In this document: positions 1-5,366 of the stretch, piece after piece
Numbering within the stretch: the stretch's first letter is position 1
Layout: every line of letters begins with the position of its first letter
Notes under the pieces: model-generated
Told to the model about the DNA's origin: nothing
Database searches by the model: none
The model's input: the letters and a program-made list of their open reading frames with translations, nothing else
Made by a program: the position numbers and the translations under genes
NCBI GenBank assembly: GCA_023419655.1
Contig: JAEZXP010000252.1
Span: 1 to 10,501 of the forward strand
Direction: 5' to 3'
Source: Bacillota bacterium
GTDB lineage: Bacteria; Bacillota; Clostridia; Lachnospirales; Lachnospiraceae
Length of the DNA stretch: 10,501 nucleotides

Positions 1-137
1 TTACCGGAGCCGGTATGCCCGATTAAACCGATAAACTCTCCCTTTTCTATCTTAAAATTGATATCCTTGAGCGCATGTTTCTCGAAACTCGTTCCACTGC
101 TGTATACATAATCCACATGATCAAATATTATCTGCAA
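1..137 (-). CDS. ecfA2: Energy-coupling factor transporter ATPase EcfA2, N-terminal 45 codons (cut by the window edge)
   Basis: This is the second ATPase of an ECF-type vitamin/metal uptake module. It would pair with EcfA1 and the membrane protein EcfT at the inner face of the cytoplasmic membrane. The visible reading frame contains YVYSSGTSFEKHAL, close to the EcfA2 hallmark Y-SPGTPFEK-AL, and runs into the Walker A motif GHTGSG(K) exactly at base 1. The start is uncertain. I chose TTG at 137-135 because AGGTGA sits 5 bases upstream and the resulting N-terminus (MQIIFDHVDYVY) has the length usual for the family. In-frame alternatives are GTG at 146 and ATG at 158 or 167, none with a good RBS. 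It lies 87 bases after ecfA1 with no convincing terminator between, so the two are probably co-transcribed. The Q-loop, signature and Walker B parts lie outside the window. Confidence 0.88.
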   Translation of the reverse strand, partial: MQIIFDHVDYVYSSGTSFEKHALKDINFKIEKGEFIGLIGHTGSG

Positions 138-224
138 ATTTATCACCTGCCATCTCATTAAATCCATGTTACAAGTTATATGGTTCCTTGTTATTATCTA
201 AACTCAAGAAAAATAGATATCTAT

Positions 225-1082
225 CTACGCGTTACTGCGTACTAACTCTTCTAAGGCTTCCACAAGCTCATCGGCAGATAATATCCCATCCGGAATATTC
301 ACCCCTGATTTCTTCAGTTCATAAGCCAGCTCTGTTACCTGAGGAACATCCAGACGGTATTTCTTAATCTCATCGACCCTTGAAAATATCTCTCTCGGGG
401 TTCCTTCCATCACAATATGCCCCTGCTCCATAACAAACACCTTATCTGCATGGATGACCTCATCCATGTGATGGGTAATCAATAATACCGTTATATTTTC
501 CTGCTTATTTAACATATGCACCGTTGATATAACTTCCTTGCGTCCGTCAGGGTCCAGCATGGCGGTGGGTTCATCCAGTACAATACACTCCGGCTTCATC
601 GCCATAATACCGGCGATTGCCACTCGTTGCTTCTGACCCCCGGAGAGCTTATTGGGGGATTGTGTCCGATATTCCAGCATACCCACGGCTTTTAAGCTTT
701 TTTCAACCCTTTGCCATATCTCCTCTGTCGGTACGCCAAGATTTTCAGGGCCAAAGCCCACATCTTCTTCTACTACAGTAGCAATAATCTGATTATCCGG
801 ATTCTGAAATACCATCCCGGCAGACCTGCGAATTTCCCATAGATTTTCTTCTTCCGAAGTACTTAGACCGTTTACCCATACCGTGCCTTCACTGGGATAC
901 AAAATCGCATTGATATGCTTCGCCAGTGTCGATTTACCGGAGCCGTTAGCGCCAAGAATTGCAATAAAATCACCCTTCTTAATATCAAGGCTCACTCCGT
1001 CGATGGCTCTGTTAATGGATTCAACATTGCCTTCTTCATCTCTTCTTATATATTCAAATGCCAGGTCTTTTACTTTAATCAT
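225..1082 (-). CDS. ecfA1: Energy-coupling factor transporter ATPase EcfA1
   Basis: ABC ATPase of 285 aa that powers ECF transporters, which take up vitamins or transition metals through interchangeable S-components; it acts as a heterodimer with EcfA2 on EcfT. All nucleotide-binding motifs are visible: Walker A GANGSGKST at residues 44-52, Q-loop around Q93 in VFQNPDNQ, signature LSGGQ at 146-150, Walker B ending in D170-E171, D-loop MLDP, and the H-loop histidine H204 in THHMDE. The sequence FQNPDNQ followed by TVVEEDVGFGPEN is typical of EcfA/CbiO-type ATPases. The C-terminal tail of about 60 residues fits the family's extra domain. The RBS before the ATG is modest (GAGG). The gene follows the rplQ terminator and has its own promoter candidate. 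The substrate cannot be told from this gene. Confidence 0.96.
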   Translation of the reverse strand: MIKVKDLAFEYIRRDEEGNVESINRAIDGVSLDIKKGDFIAILGANGSGKSTLAKHINAILYPSEGTVWVNGLSTSEEENLWEIRRSAGMVFQNPDNQIIATVVEEDVGFGPENLGVPTEEIWQRVEKSLKAVGMLEYRTQSPNKLSGGQKQRVAIAGIMAMKPECIVLDEPTAMLDPDGRKEVISTVHMLNKQENITVLLITHHMDEVIHADKVFVMEQGHIVMEGTPREIFSRVDEIKKYRLDVPQVTELAYELKKSGVNIPDGILSADELVEALEELVRSNA

Positions 1083-1120
1083 TTATTACAGCCTCGTTCC
1101 TATAATTATAACTTCTATGA

Positions 1121-1150
1121 AGTATATACTATACAACGCCACTACGTCAA
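1121..1150 (-). promoter_or_regulatory. Candidate sigma-A promoter for ecfA1-ecfA2
   Basis: Minus strand: -35 TTGACG at 1150-1145. The -10 is TATACT at 1126-1121 (18-base spacer) or TATATA at 1128-1123 (16-base spacer). It lies downstream of the rplQ terminator and about 40 bases before the ecfA1 start codon, which suggests the ECF ATPases are transcribed apart from the ribosomal operon. An ACTTC-ATA-GAAGT inverted repeat overlaps the probable start of transcription. The promoter is predicted by eye only. Confidence 0.6.
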
Positions 1151-1163
1151 GTGCGGATTATGA

Positions 1164-1185
1164 CGGCAAGTGCTTGCCGGTTTTT
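1164..1185 (+). terminator. Plus-strand terminator-like hairpin between rplQ and ecfA1
   Basis: CGGCAA (1164-1169) pairs with TTGCCG (1174-1179) around GTGC and is followed on the plus strand by GTTTTT. No plus-strand gene ends here, so if active it would stop antisense transcription entering rplQ. On the minus strand it lacks a U tract and could serve as a second stem behind the rplQ terminator. Confidence 0.4.
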
Positions 1186-1191
1186 CCGGAA

Positions 1192-1230
1192 CAAAAAGAG
1201 GACGTTCACTCAAATTGGTTGCACGTCCCC
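1192..1230 (-). terminator. Intrinsic terminator of the ribosomal-protein/rpoA operon, after rplQ
   Basis: On the minus strand an 8-pair stem, GGGGACGT (1230-1223) with ACGTCCTC (1205-1198, one G-U pair), encloses a 17-base loop and is followed directly by TTTTTGT. It begins 22 bases past the rplQ stop codon and precedes the ecfA1 promoter candidate, which is the expected place for the operon to end. Confidence 0.85.
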
Positions 1231-1252
1231 TGAATAATAATTATGCTAATTA

Positions 1253-1789
1253 TTATACTAATTCGATTAAAACTTCCATCGCAGCATCGCCTTTACGAGG
1301 CCCGATTTTTACAATTCTGGTATAACCACCATTACGGTTTGCATACTTCGGTGCGATTTCGTCAAAAAGCTTATCGGATAAGTTGATAGATTTTGTGTTT
1401 CTCTTTCTACCGGCATTCTCCGCTGGTACCTCTGTAATCGGATACAGATATTTCATCATCTGCCTTCTTGCATGAAGACGGGTAGAGCTATCTTTCTTGA
1501 TAGTCTTTTGTACTTCATCATAAATGTCCGTTTTCTTACCGTCTACTACTTCCTTAACTCTTCTTCCGTCTTTATCCTTGCGTGCAACCTTAGCTGTTAC
1601 TGTAACGGTTTCAAAATTATCTTTTTCCTTTACAGCAAGTGCAATCATGCCTTCCGCGATTCTGCGGATTTCTTTTGCCTTGGCTTCAGTTGTAACGATT
1701 TTACCATGATATAATAAATTCGTAACCTGGTTTCTAAGTAAAGCTTTTCTCTGGCTTGATGTTCTGCCAAGCTTTCTGTAACCTGCCAT
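1253..1789 (-). CDS. rplQ: 50S ribosomal protein L17 (enlarged form)
   Basis: L17 of the large ribosomal subunit. The N-terminus GYRKLGRTSSQRKALLRN, the middle block RLHARRQ (residues 104-110) and the end GGYTRIVKIGPRKGDAAMEVLIELV are classic L17. At 178 aa it is clearly longer than the roughly 115-130 aa of most bacterial L17 proteins. The excess is mainly a charged insertion at about residues 53-103, placed between the helix EGMIALA and RLHARRQ, plus a few residues near 120-135. No frameshift is needed and the core motifs stay intact, so this is a real extension and not an error; I associate it with Lachnospiraceae. The start is an ATG with a GGAGGG RBS. It is the last gene of the alpha operon, 38 bases after rpoA, and is followed by a strong terminator. 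Confidence 0.97.
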   Translation of the reverse strand: MAGYRKLGRTSSQRKALLRNQVTNLLYHGKIVTTEAKAKEIRRIAEGMIALAVKEKDNFETVTVTAKVARKDKDGRRVKEVVDGKKTDIYDEVQKTIKKDSSTRLHARRQMMKYLYPITEVPAENAGRKRNTKSINLSDKLFDEIAPKYANRNGGYTRIVKIGPRKGDAAMEVLIELV

Positions 1790-1827
1790 ATCTTTCCCTC
1801 CTCTGCATTATTCTCTTAACTAACTGA

Positions 1828-2787
1828 TTAGTCATCGCTCTGTCTTAAGGATAAGCCGAGCTCTTTCAGTTTTGCCAATACTTCCTCCAAAGATTTACGT
1901 CCAAGATTTCTTACCTTCATCATATCCTCGGCTGTCTTATTCGTAAGCTCTTCAACAGTATTGATTCCTGCTCTCTTTAAGCAGTTATAAGAGCGAACTG
2001 ATAATTCCAATTCGTCAATATTCATTTCGAGCACTTTTTCTTTTTCGTTATCTTCCTTCTCTACCATGATTTCAGCAGTCTTTGCATGCTCTGACAGGTC
2101 AATGAAGGAATCCAGATGAACGCTTAAAACCTTTGCAGCCAGACTAAGTGCTTCATCCGGTACCAATGTACCGTCCGTATATACATCTAAGGTTAATTTA
2201 TCAAAGTCAGTAATCTGCCCTACACGGGTATTCTCAACAGACAGATTGACACGTTCTACCGGAGTATAGATTGAATCGATAGGGATTACCCCGATTGGCA
2301 GGTCTTCTTTCTTATTCTTATCAGCACCTGCATAACCTCTTCCGTTTGTTATTGTAAGCTCCATGTATAATCTGCTGTCCGGGCCTCCACATAAGGTAGC
2401 AATCACCTGCTCTGGATTAAGTATCTCAATATCCGGGTCGGCCTGTATATCCCCTGCTGTAACTACCACTTCGCCTTCAGCCTCAATATAAGCAACCTTT
2501 GGCTCATCCGTATCACTCGTGTTTTTGATTGCCAGGTTCTTAATATTCATGATAATTTCAGTTACATCTTCCTTAACACCAGGAATAACACTGAATTCAT
2601 GAACTACTCCGTCAATCTTAATTTGGCTTACTGCAGCACCGGGTAATGAAGAGAGCATAATTCTTCTCAGAGAATTACCCAAGGTTGTTCCGTATCCTCT
2701 TTCCAAGGGTTCTACTACAAAACGGCCAAATCTCTTATCTTCGGAAATCTCAGCAATCTCTATTTTGGGTTTTTCAAAATCAAACAC
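1828..2787 (-). CDS. rpoA: DNA-directed RNA polymerase subunit alpha
   Basis: Alpha subunit of RNA polymerase, 319 aa, the usual length. The N-terminal domain (about residues 1-230) shows the dimerisation and assembly blocks VEPLERGYGTTLGNSLRR and LSSLPGAAV and the conserved FSVIPGVKEDV. An acidic linker (about 243-255) leads to the C-terminal domain. This holds the helix-hairpin-helix region LELSVRSYNCLKRAGI and VRNLGRKSLEEV, which contacts UP elements and activators. The start codon is GTG, supported by AGAAGGAGGG at 2804-2795, 7 bases upstream; the codons just before it offer no alternative start. It sits between rpsD (68-base gap holding a weak hairpin) and rplQ, the standard alpha-operon position. 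Confidence 0.98.
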   Translation of the reverse strand: MFDFEKPKIEIAEISEDKRFGRFVVEPLERGYGTTLGNSLRRIMLSSLPGAAVSQIKIDGVVHEFSVIPGVKEDVTEIIMNIKNLAIKNTSDTDEPKVAYIEAEGEVVVTAGDIQADPDIEILNPEQVIATLCGGPDSRLYMELTITNGRGYAGADKNKKEDLPIGVIPIDSIYTPVERVNLSVENTRVGQITDFDKLTLDVYTDGTLVPDEALSLAAKVLSVHLDSFIDLSEHAKTAEIMVEKEDNEKEKVLEMNIDELELSVRSYNCLKRAGINTVEELTNKTAEDMMKVRNLGRKSLEEVLAKLKELGLSLRQSDD

Positions 2788-2816
2788 AACAGGACCCTCC
2801 TTCTGGGTTATTTGAG

Positions 2817-2845
2817 TTGATTGCTATTCTATAAATAATAATCAA
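2817..2845 (-). other. Weak imperfect hairpin in the rpsD-rpoA gap
   Basis: TTGATT (2845-2840) and AATCAA (2822-2817) are inverted repeats, with a shorter TATT/AATA pairing inside. The structure is AT-rich and lacks a U tract, so it is not a convincing terminator. It could be an mRNA processing or stability element. Confidence 0.3.
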
Positions 2846-2855
2846 AACAAATTTA

Positions 2856-3452
2856 TTATTTGGAATACAACTCGACAATTAGCATTTCGCTAACCGGGAC
2901 ATCGATTTGGTCTCTTGTAGGAACCTCTTTAACTGCTCCTGACAGTGTTTCCTGATTGGCTTCTAACCATGCAGGTACGGTTCTTCCGCCGGTTACCTCC
3001 AGGACATCCTTATATCTCTGGGCACTCTTGGCTTTTTCTGCAATTTCTATGGTATCTCCGACCTTTACTGTATAAGACGGAATATTTACACGCTTCCCAT
3101 TAACCAATACATGCTTATGGTCAACAATCTGTCTTGCCTCAGCTCTGGTTCTGGCAAATCCCATACGGAAAATTACATTATCTAATCGAAGCTCTAACAG
3201 AGTCAGCAGGTTCTCACCGGCTGTACCACCCTTCATCTTCTGGGCTCTGTCAAATAAATTTCTAAATGGCTTCTCTAACACGCCATAGATAAATTTTGCT
3301 TTTTGTTTTTCTCTCAATTGCAAACCATATTCACTGTTTTTCTTACCTGCTCTGGCAAAGGTTCTATTGGATTTCTTATCAATTCCCAGATACATCGGCT
3401 CTAAACCAAGGGATCTGCATTTTTTTAAAACTGGACCCATATCTCTAGCCAT
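2856..3452 (-). CDS. rpsD: 30S ribosomal protein S4
   Basis: S4, 198 aa, nucleates assembly of the 30S body by binding the 5' domain of 16S rRNA. In several bacteria it also represses its own operon by binding the mRNA leader. The sequence shows the N-terminal block YGLQLREKQKAKFIYG and the S4 RNA-binding domain from about residue 90, LELRLDNVIFRMGFARTR then EARQIVDHKHVLVNG. It ends in VELYSK, matching the usual VE-YSR/K. Only one cysteine (C12) lies in the N-terminal region, so this is the zinc-free form. The ATG is preceded by AAGGAGGT. The gap to rpsK is 17 bases, so the two are translated from one mRNA. Confidence 0.98.
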   Translation of the reverse strand: MARDMGPVLKKCRSLGLEPMYLGIDKKSNRTFARAGKKNSEYGLQLREKQKAKFIYGVLEKPFRNLFDRAQKMKGGTAGENLLTLLELRLDNVIFRMGFARTRAEARQIVDHKHVLVNGKRVNIPSYTVKVGDTIEIAEKAKSAQRYKDVLEVTGGRTVPAWLEANQETLSGAVKEVPTRDQIDVPVSEMLIVELYSK

Positions 3453-3469
3453 TTTACTCTACCTCCTTA

Positions 3470-3871
3470 TCAGACTCTTCTGCGTTTTGGCGGACGACAT
3501 CCGTTGTGTGGAACCGGTGTTACATCCCTGATACTTGTTACTTCTATTCCGCATGCCTGAAGCGCACGAATTGCTGCTTCCCTGCCTGAACCGGGGCCTT
3601 TTACCATAACTTCTACGGACTTCAAACCATGAACAAGTGCTGCTTTAGCTGCTGTTTCTGCTGCCATCTGTGCTGCATAAGGAGTTGATTTTCTTGAACC
3701 TCTGAAGCCTAATCCACCGGCACTAGCCCAAGAAAGAGCATTTCCTTCTGCATCCGTCAGCGTAACAATTGTATTGTTAAAAGATGACTGAATATGTGCC
3801 TGTCCACGGTCTACGTTCTTCTTGACACGTCTCTTCGTCACTTTTTTTGCTGATGCTATTTTCTTAGCCAT
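3470..3871 (-). CDS. rpsK: 30S ribosomal protein S11
   Basis: S11, 133 aa, forms part of the platform of the small subunit near the E site and the Shine-Dalgarno helix. Seen directly: a basic N-terminal tail (KKIASAKKVTKRRVKKNV), the core AHIQSSFNNTIVTLTD and SAGGLGFRGSRKSTPYAAQ, and the C-terminal block IRDVTPVPHNGCRPPKRRRV, which is the family signature. The RBS is AGGAGGG before an ATG. The stop is TGA. The 81 bases back to rpsM are AT-rich and hold a small GGAAG/CTTCC hairpin, but no promoter that I can support. Confidence 0.98.
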   Translation of the reverse strand: MAKKIASAKKVTKRRVKKNVDRGQAHIQSSFNNTIVTLTDAEGNALSWASAGGLGFRGSRKSTPYAAQMAAETAAKAALVHGLKSVEVMVKGPGSGREAAIRALQACGIEVTSIRDVTPVPHNGCRPPKRRRV

Positions 3872-3952
3872 TTAAACAAACCCTCCTATTGGATTTTCTA
3901 AATATGGAAGTAAATCTATCTTCCTTATTATAATAAATTTGCGCTTCAAAGA

Positions 3953-4321
3953 TTATTTCTTCTTATTAGCAACAGTTCTTCTGGGACCTTTTCTGGTTCT
4001 GGCATTGGTTTTGGTCTTTTGACCGCGAACCGGAAGTCCTTTTCTATGACGGATTCCTCTATAGCATCCGATTTCCTGTAATCTTTTAATGTTAAGTGCG
4101 ATATCTCTTCTCAAATCACCCTCAACCATCTGTGTCTGGTCAATAACGTCACGGATTCTAGCCGCTTCATCATCGGTTAAATCTCTGACACGGGTATTCG
4201 GGTCAACGTTTGCCTGCGCAAGAATACGGTTTGAACTTGCTCTTCCTATACCATATATATAGGTAAGTCCAATTTCTACGCGCTTATCTCTTGGTAAATC
4301 TACACCACTGATACGAGCCAT
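3953..4321 (-). CDS. rpsM: 30S ribosomal protein S13
   Basis: S13, 122 aa, lies in the head of the small subunit and contacts the P-site tRNA and the 50S subunit through intersubunit bridges. The sequence has the N-terminal helix-two-turn-helix region (RISGVDLPRDKRVEIGLTYIYGIG) and the C-terminal signature YRGIRHRKGLPVRGQ followed by the basic tail NARTRKGPRRTVANKKK. The ATG is preceded by GGAGGTG. It is the first gene of the classical alpha operon and follows a 275-base structured non-coding stretch, which makes control at this junction plausible. Confidence 0.98.
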   Translation of the reverse strand: MARISGVDLPRDKRVEIGLTYIYGIGRASSNRILAQANVDPNTRVRDLTDDEAARIRDVIDQTQMVEGDLRRDIALNIKRLQEIGCYRGIRHRKGLPVRGQKTKTNARTRKGPRRTVANKKK

Positions 4322-4596
4322 GTGTATGGTACACCTCCAACATAATATTGTTTTACGAGATACATCTTGGTACCTCTCATTTTCGCAGCAAGCCTAAGCT
4401 TGCCACATCAGCCGCTTTAAATTGTAACAGACGCATATTGCTATGGCTGCTAAGATTTTATGATGACGGTCACAAATCTTAAGGCAGATTCTCCGCCCAC
4501 AATATCACAATAACTCTGCCAACGGCAGATGATTGTAACACAAAAAGCAAGAACTATTATATATAAAACAACAGTATTATTACGAACTATTGTATA
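4322..4596 (-). promoter_or_regulatory. Structured non-coding leader between rpmJ and rpsM (candidate cis-regulatory RNA)
   Basis: This 275-base gap is far longer than the others here and is packed with inverted repeats when read as minus-strand RNA. Pairs, in transcript order: ACAATAGT/ACTGTTGT (4593-4568); ACAAT-TCTGCC/GGCAGA-ATTGT with a GTT loop (4536-4507); CTGC-TAAGATTT/AAATCTTA-GCAG (4487-4447); GCAAGC/GCTTGC with a 4-base loop (4403-4388); GAGGTAC/GTATCTC with one G-U pair (4376-4357). The GGTAC at the last hairpin could also pair with GTACC beside the rpsM RBS. In E. coli the leader of the same gene is the S4-binding translational repressor site, so autoregulation by an operon product is a reasonable but unproven reading. 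No open reading frame of note is present. Confidence 0.5.
4568..4593 (-). terminator. Weak terminator-like hairpin or attenuator just after rpmJ
   Basis: ACAATAGT (4593-4586) pairs with ACTGTTGT (4575-4568, one G-U pair) around a 10-base loop and is followed on the minus strand by TTTATAT. It starts 3 bases after the rpmJ stop codon. The stem is AT-rich, so only partial termination would be expected. Confidence 0.35.
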
Positions 4597-4710
4597 TTAG
4601 CCTTGTCTTTGTTTGTGTTTGGGATTTTCACAGATAACTCTGATGCTTCCCTTTCTTTTAATTACTTTGCATTTTTCGCAAATCGGTTTTACTGATGATC
4701 TTACCTTCAC
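4597..4710 (-). CDS. rpmJ: 50S ribosomal protein L36 (zinc-binding form)
   Basis: The smallest ribosomal protein, 37 aa, bound near the peptidyl-transferase side of 23S rRNA. Translation gives MKVRSSVKPICEKCKVIKRK, ending in ENPKHKQRQG, which matches bacterial L36 over its full length. The zinc ligands C11, C14, C27 and H32 are all present, so this is the zinc-containing (C+) form. The start codon is GTG at 4710-4708: an in-frame TGA lies just upstream, no ATG is available, and AAAGGGGTG (4726-4718) is correctly spaced. It is the first gene after the internal promoter and is followed by the long structured gap before rpsM. Confidence 0.97.
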   Translation of the reverse strand: MKVRSSVKPICEKCKVIKRKGSIRVICENPKHKQRQG

Positions 4711-4743
4711 AGTAATTCACCCCTTTCAAAAAGTTCGCCTGTT

Positions 4744-4783
4744 TTTAGCGCTTCTTTTGAACGCAATATAGAAATGCGCCAAA
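4744..4783 (-). other. Hairpin at the predicted 5' end of the rpmJ transcript
   Basis: TTTGGCGC (4783-4776) can pair with GCGCTAAA (4751-4744, one G-U pair). An alternative smaller CGCA/TGCG pairing lies inside. If transcription starts near 4780, at least GGCGC/GCGCT would form at the very 5' end of the mRNA. It may protect the mRNA or form part of a leader structure. Confidence 0.35.
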
Positions 4784-4787
4784 AATT

Positions 4788-4816
4788 ATTATATCATTGC
4801 TTAAAATTAATAGCAA
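4788..4816 (-). promoter_or_regulatory. Strong internal sigma-A promoter with extended -10, driving rpmJ-rpsM-rpsK-rpsD-rpoA-rplQ
   Basis: Minus strand: -35 TTGCTA at 4816-4811, a 17-base spacer, and a consensus -10 TATAAT at 4793-4788 preceded by TGA, which makes an extended -10 (TGnTATAAT). Predicted initiation is near 4780, about 70 bases before the rpmJ GTG. It sits in the 139-base infA-rpmJ gap. The close match and optimal spacing make this the best promoter in the window. Confidence 0.75.
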
Positions 4817-4849
4817 GCAATTTTTTCATAATATTATCTCTAAGAATCT

Positions 4850-5068
4850 CTACTTGTCACGCCAGATAATTCTTCCTTTAGAAAGATCATAGGGTGACAG
4901 CTCAAGGGTTACCTTGTCACCAGGCACAATCTTAATAAAGTTCATGCGCAGCTTGCCGCTGATATGTGCTAATACCTTATGTCCATTCTCCAGCTCTACC
5001 TGAAACATCGCATTGGGAAGTTTCTCTATCACTGTACCTTCAATTTCAACAACATCAGATTTTGACAT
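4850..5068 (-). CDS. infA: Translation initiation factor IF-1
   Basis: IF-1, 72 aa, the standard length. It is a single S1-type OB-fold protein that binds the A site of the 30S subunit during initiation. The strongly conserved blocks IEGTVIEKLPNAMFQVELENG, VLAHISGKLRMNFIKI, PGDKVTLELSPYDLSKGRI are all present. Its ATG overlaps the TAA of the KOW-protein gene by one base (TAATG). Its RBS AAGGAGG (5082-5076) lies inside that gene, so translation of the two is probably coupled. A 139-base AT-rich gap with a promoter follows; I see no strong terminator after infA, so upstream transcription may read through into rpmJ. Confidence 0.98.
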   Translation of the reverse strand: MSKSDVVEIEGTVIEKLPNAMFQVELENGHKVLAHISGKLRMNFIKIVPGDKVTLELSPYDLSKGRIIWRDK

Positions 5069-5349
5069 TACTCAACCTCCTTATATGAGATTTCAACCTG
5101 TAACAATTTTATAGCTCTTTTGATTTCTTCATTTCTGACCGATTTATGAATAACCTTTTCGGCAAGTACGGGATCAAAGTAACTTGATTTGTTGATATGC
5201 TTCAGATTCTTCTTTTTAGGATTGTCTAAAGTTCTAATATTACCGTCCACTAAATATACATATTCATGACGGGTATTAATTATTACATAGTATCTTCCGG
5301 CGTCCCGACCGGATTTTGATTGAACAAAACATCCAATTAATTCATGCAT
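5068..5349 (-). CDS. Small KOW-domain RNA-binding protein (L14e/L27e-like)
   Basis: A 93-aa basic protein with a KOW-type N-terminal fold: GCFVQSKSGRDAGRYYVIINT (about residues 6-26) resembles the G-V--S--GRD-G--YVV pattern of archaeal and eukaryotic L14e/L27e. DGNIRTLDNPKKKNLKHIN follows as a likely RNA-contacting loop. The lysine-rich C-terminal half (about 55-93) is probably helical. Proteins of this kind are found between map and infA in many clostridia and are labelled KOW-domain RNA-binding proteins; I know of no established function. The RBS is CGGAG before the ATG, and the gap to map is 17 bases. The one-base overlap with infA suggests a role in translation or ribosome assembly, which is inference. 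Confidence 0.85.
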   Translation of the reverse strand: MHELIGCFVQSKSGRDAGRYYVIINTRHEYVYLVDGNIRTLDNPKKKNLKHINKSSYFDPVLAEKVIHKSVRNEEIKRAIKLLQVEISYKEVE

Positions 5350-5366
5350 TTAATAACTCCGGTCTT

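Noticed and set aside
205..227. Short palindrome ATAGATATCTAT followed by a T run after the ecfA1 stop, as a possible terminator
   Set aside because: The stem would have only about four AT-rich pairs; ecfA1 and ecfA2 are expected to be co-transcribed.
1..947. Repeated 12-base sequence TTACCGGAGCCG at the left edge and near 936
   Set aside because: Both copies encode the Walker A region of the paralogous ATPases EcfA2 and EcfA1, so this is shared coding sequence and not a mobile repeat.
883..1233. Open frames on the plus strand opposite ecfA1 and rplQ, and similar ones opposite secY, rplO, rpsE, rplR and rplF
   Set aside because: They lie antisense to strongly conserved genes, have no family resemblance and are explained as shadow frames.
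4322..4596. Further promoters inside the rpmJ-rpsM gap (TATAAT near 4560, two TGTTACAAT motifs)
   Set aside because: None has a recognisable -35 at suitable spacing, and one motif is part of a predicted hairpin stem.
4794..4820. TTGCTT/AAGCAA inverted repeat after infA as a terminator
   Set aside because: The stem is six AT-rich pairs with a 12-base loop and overlaps the promoter; the sequence is better explained by the -35 and spacer.
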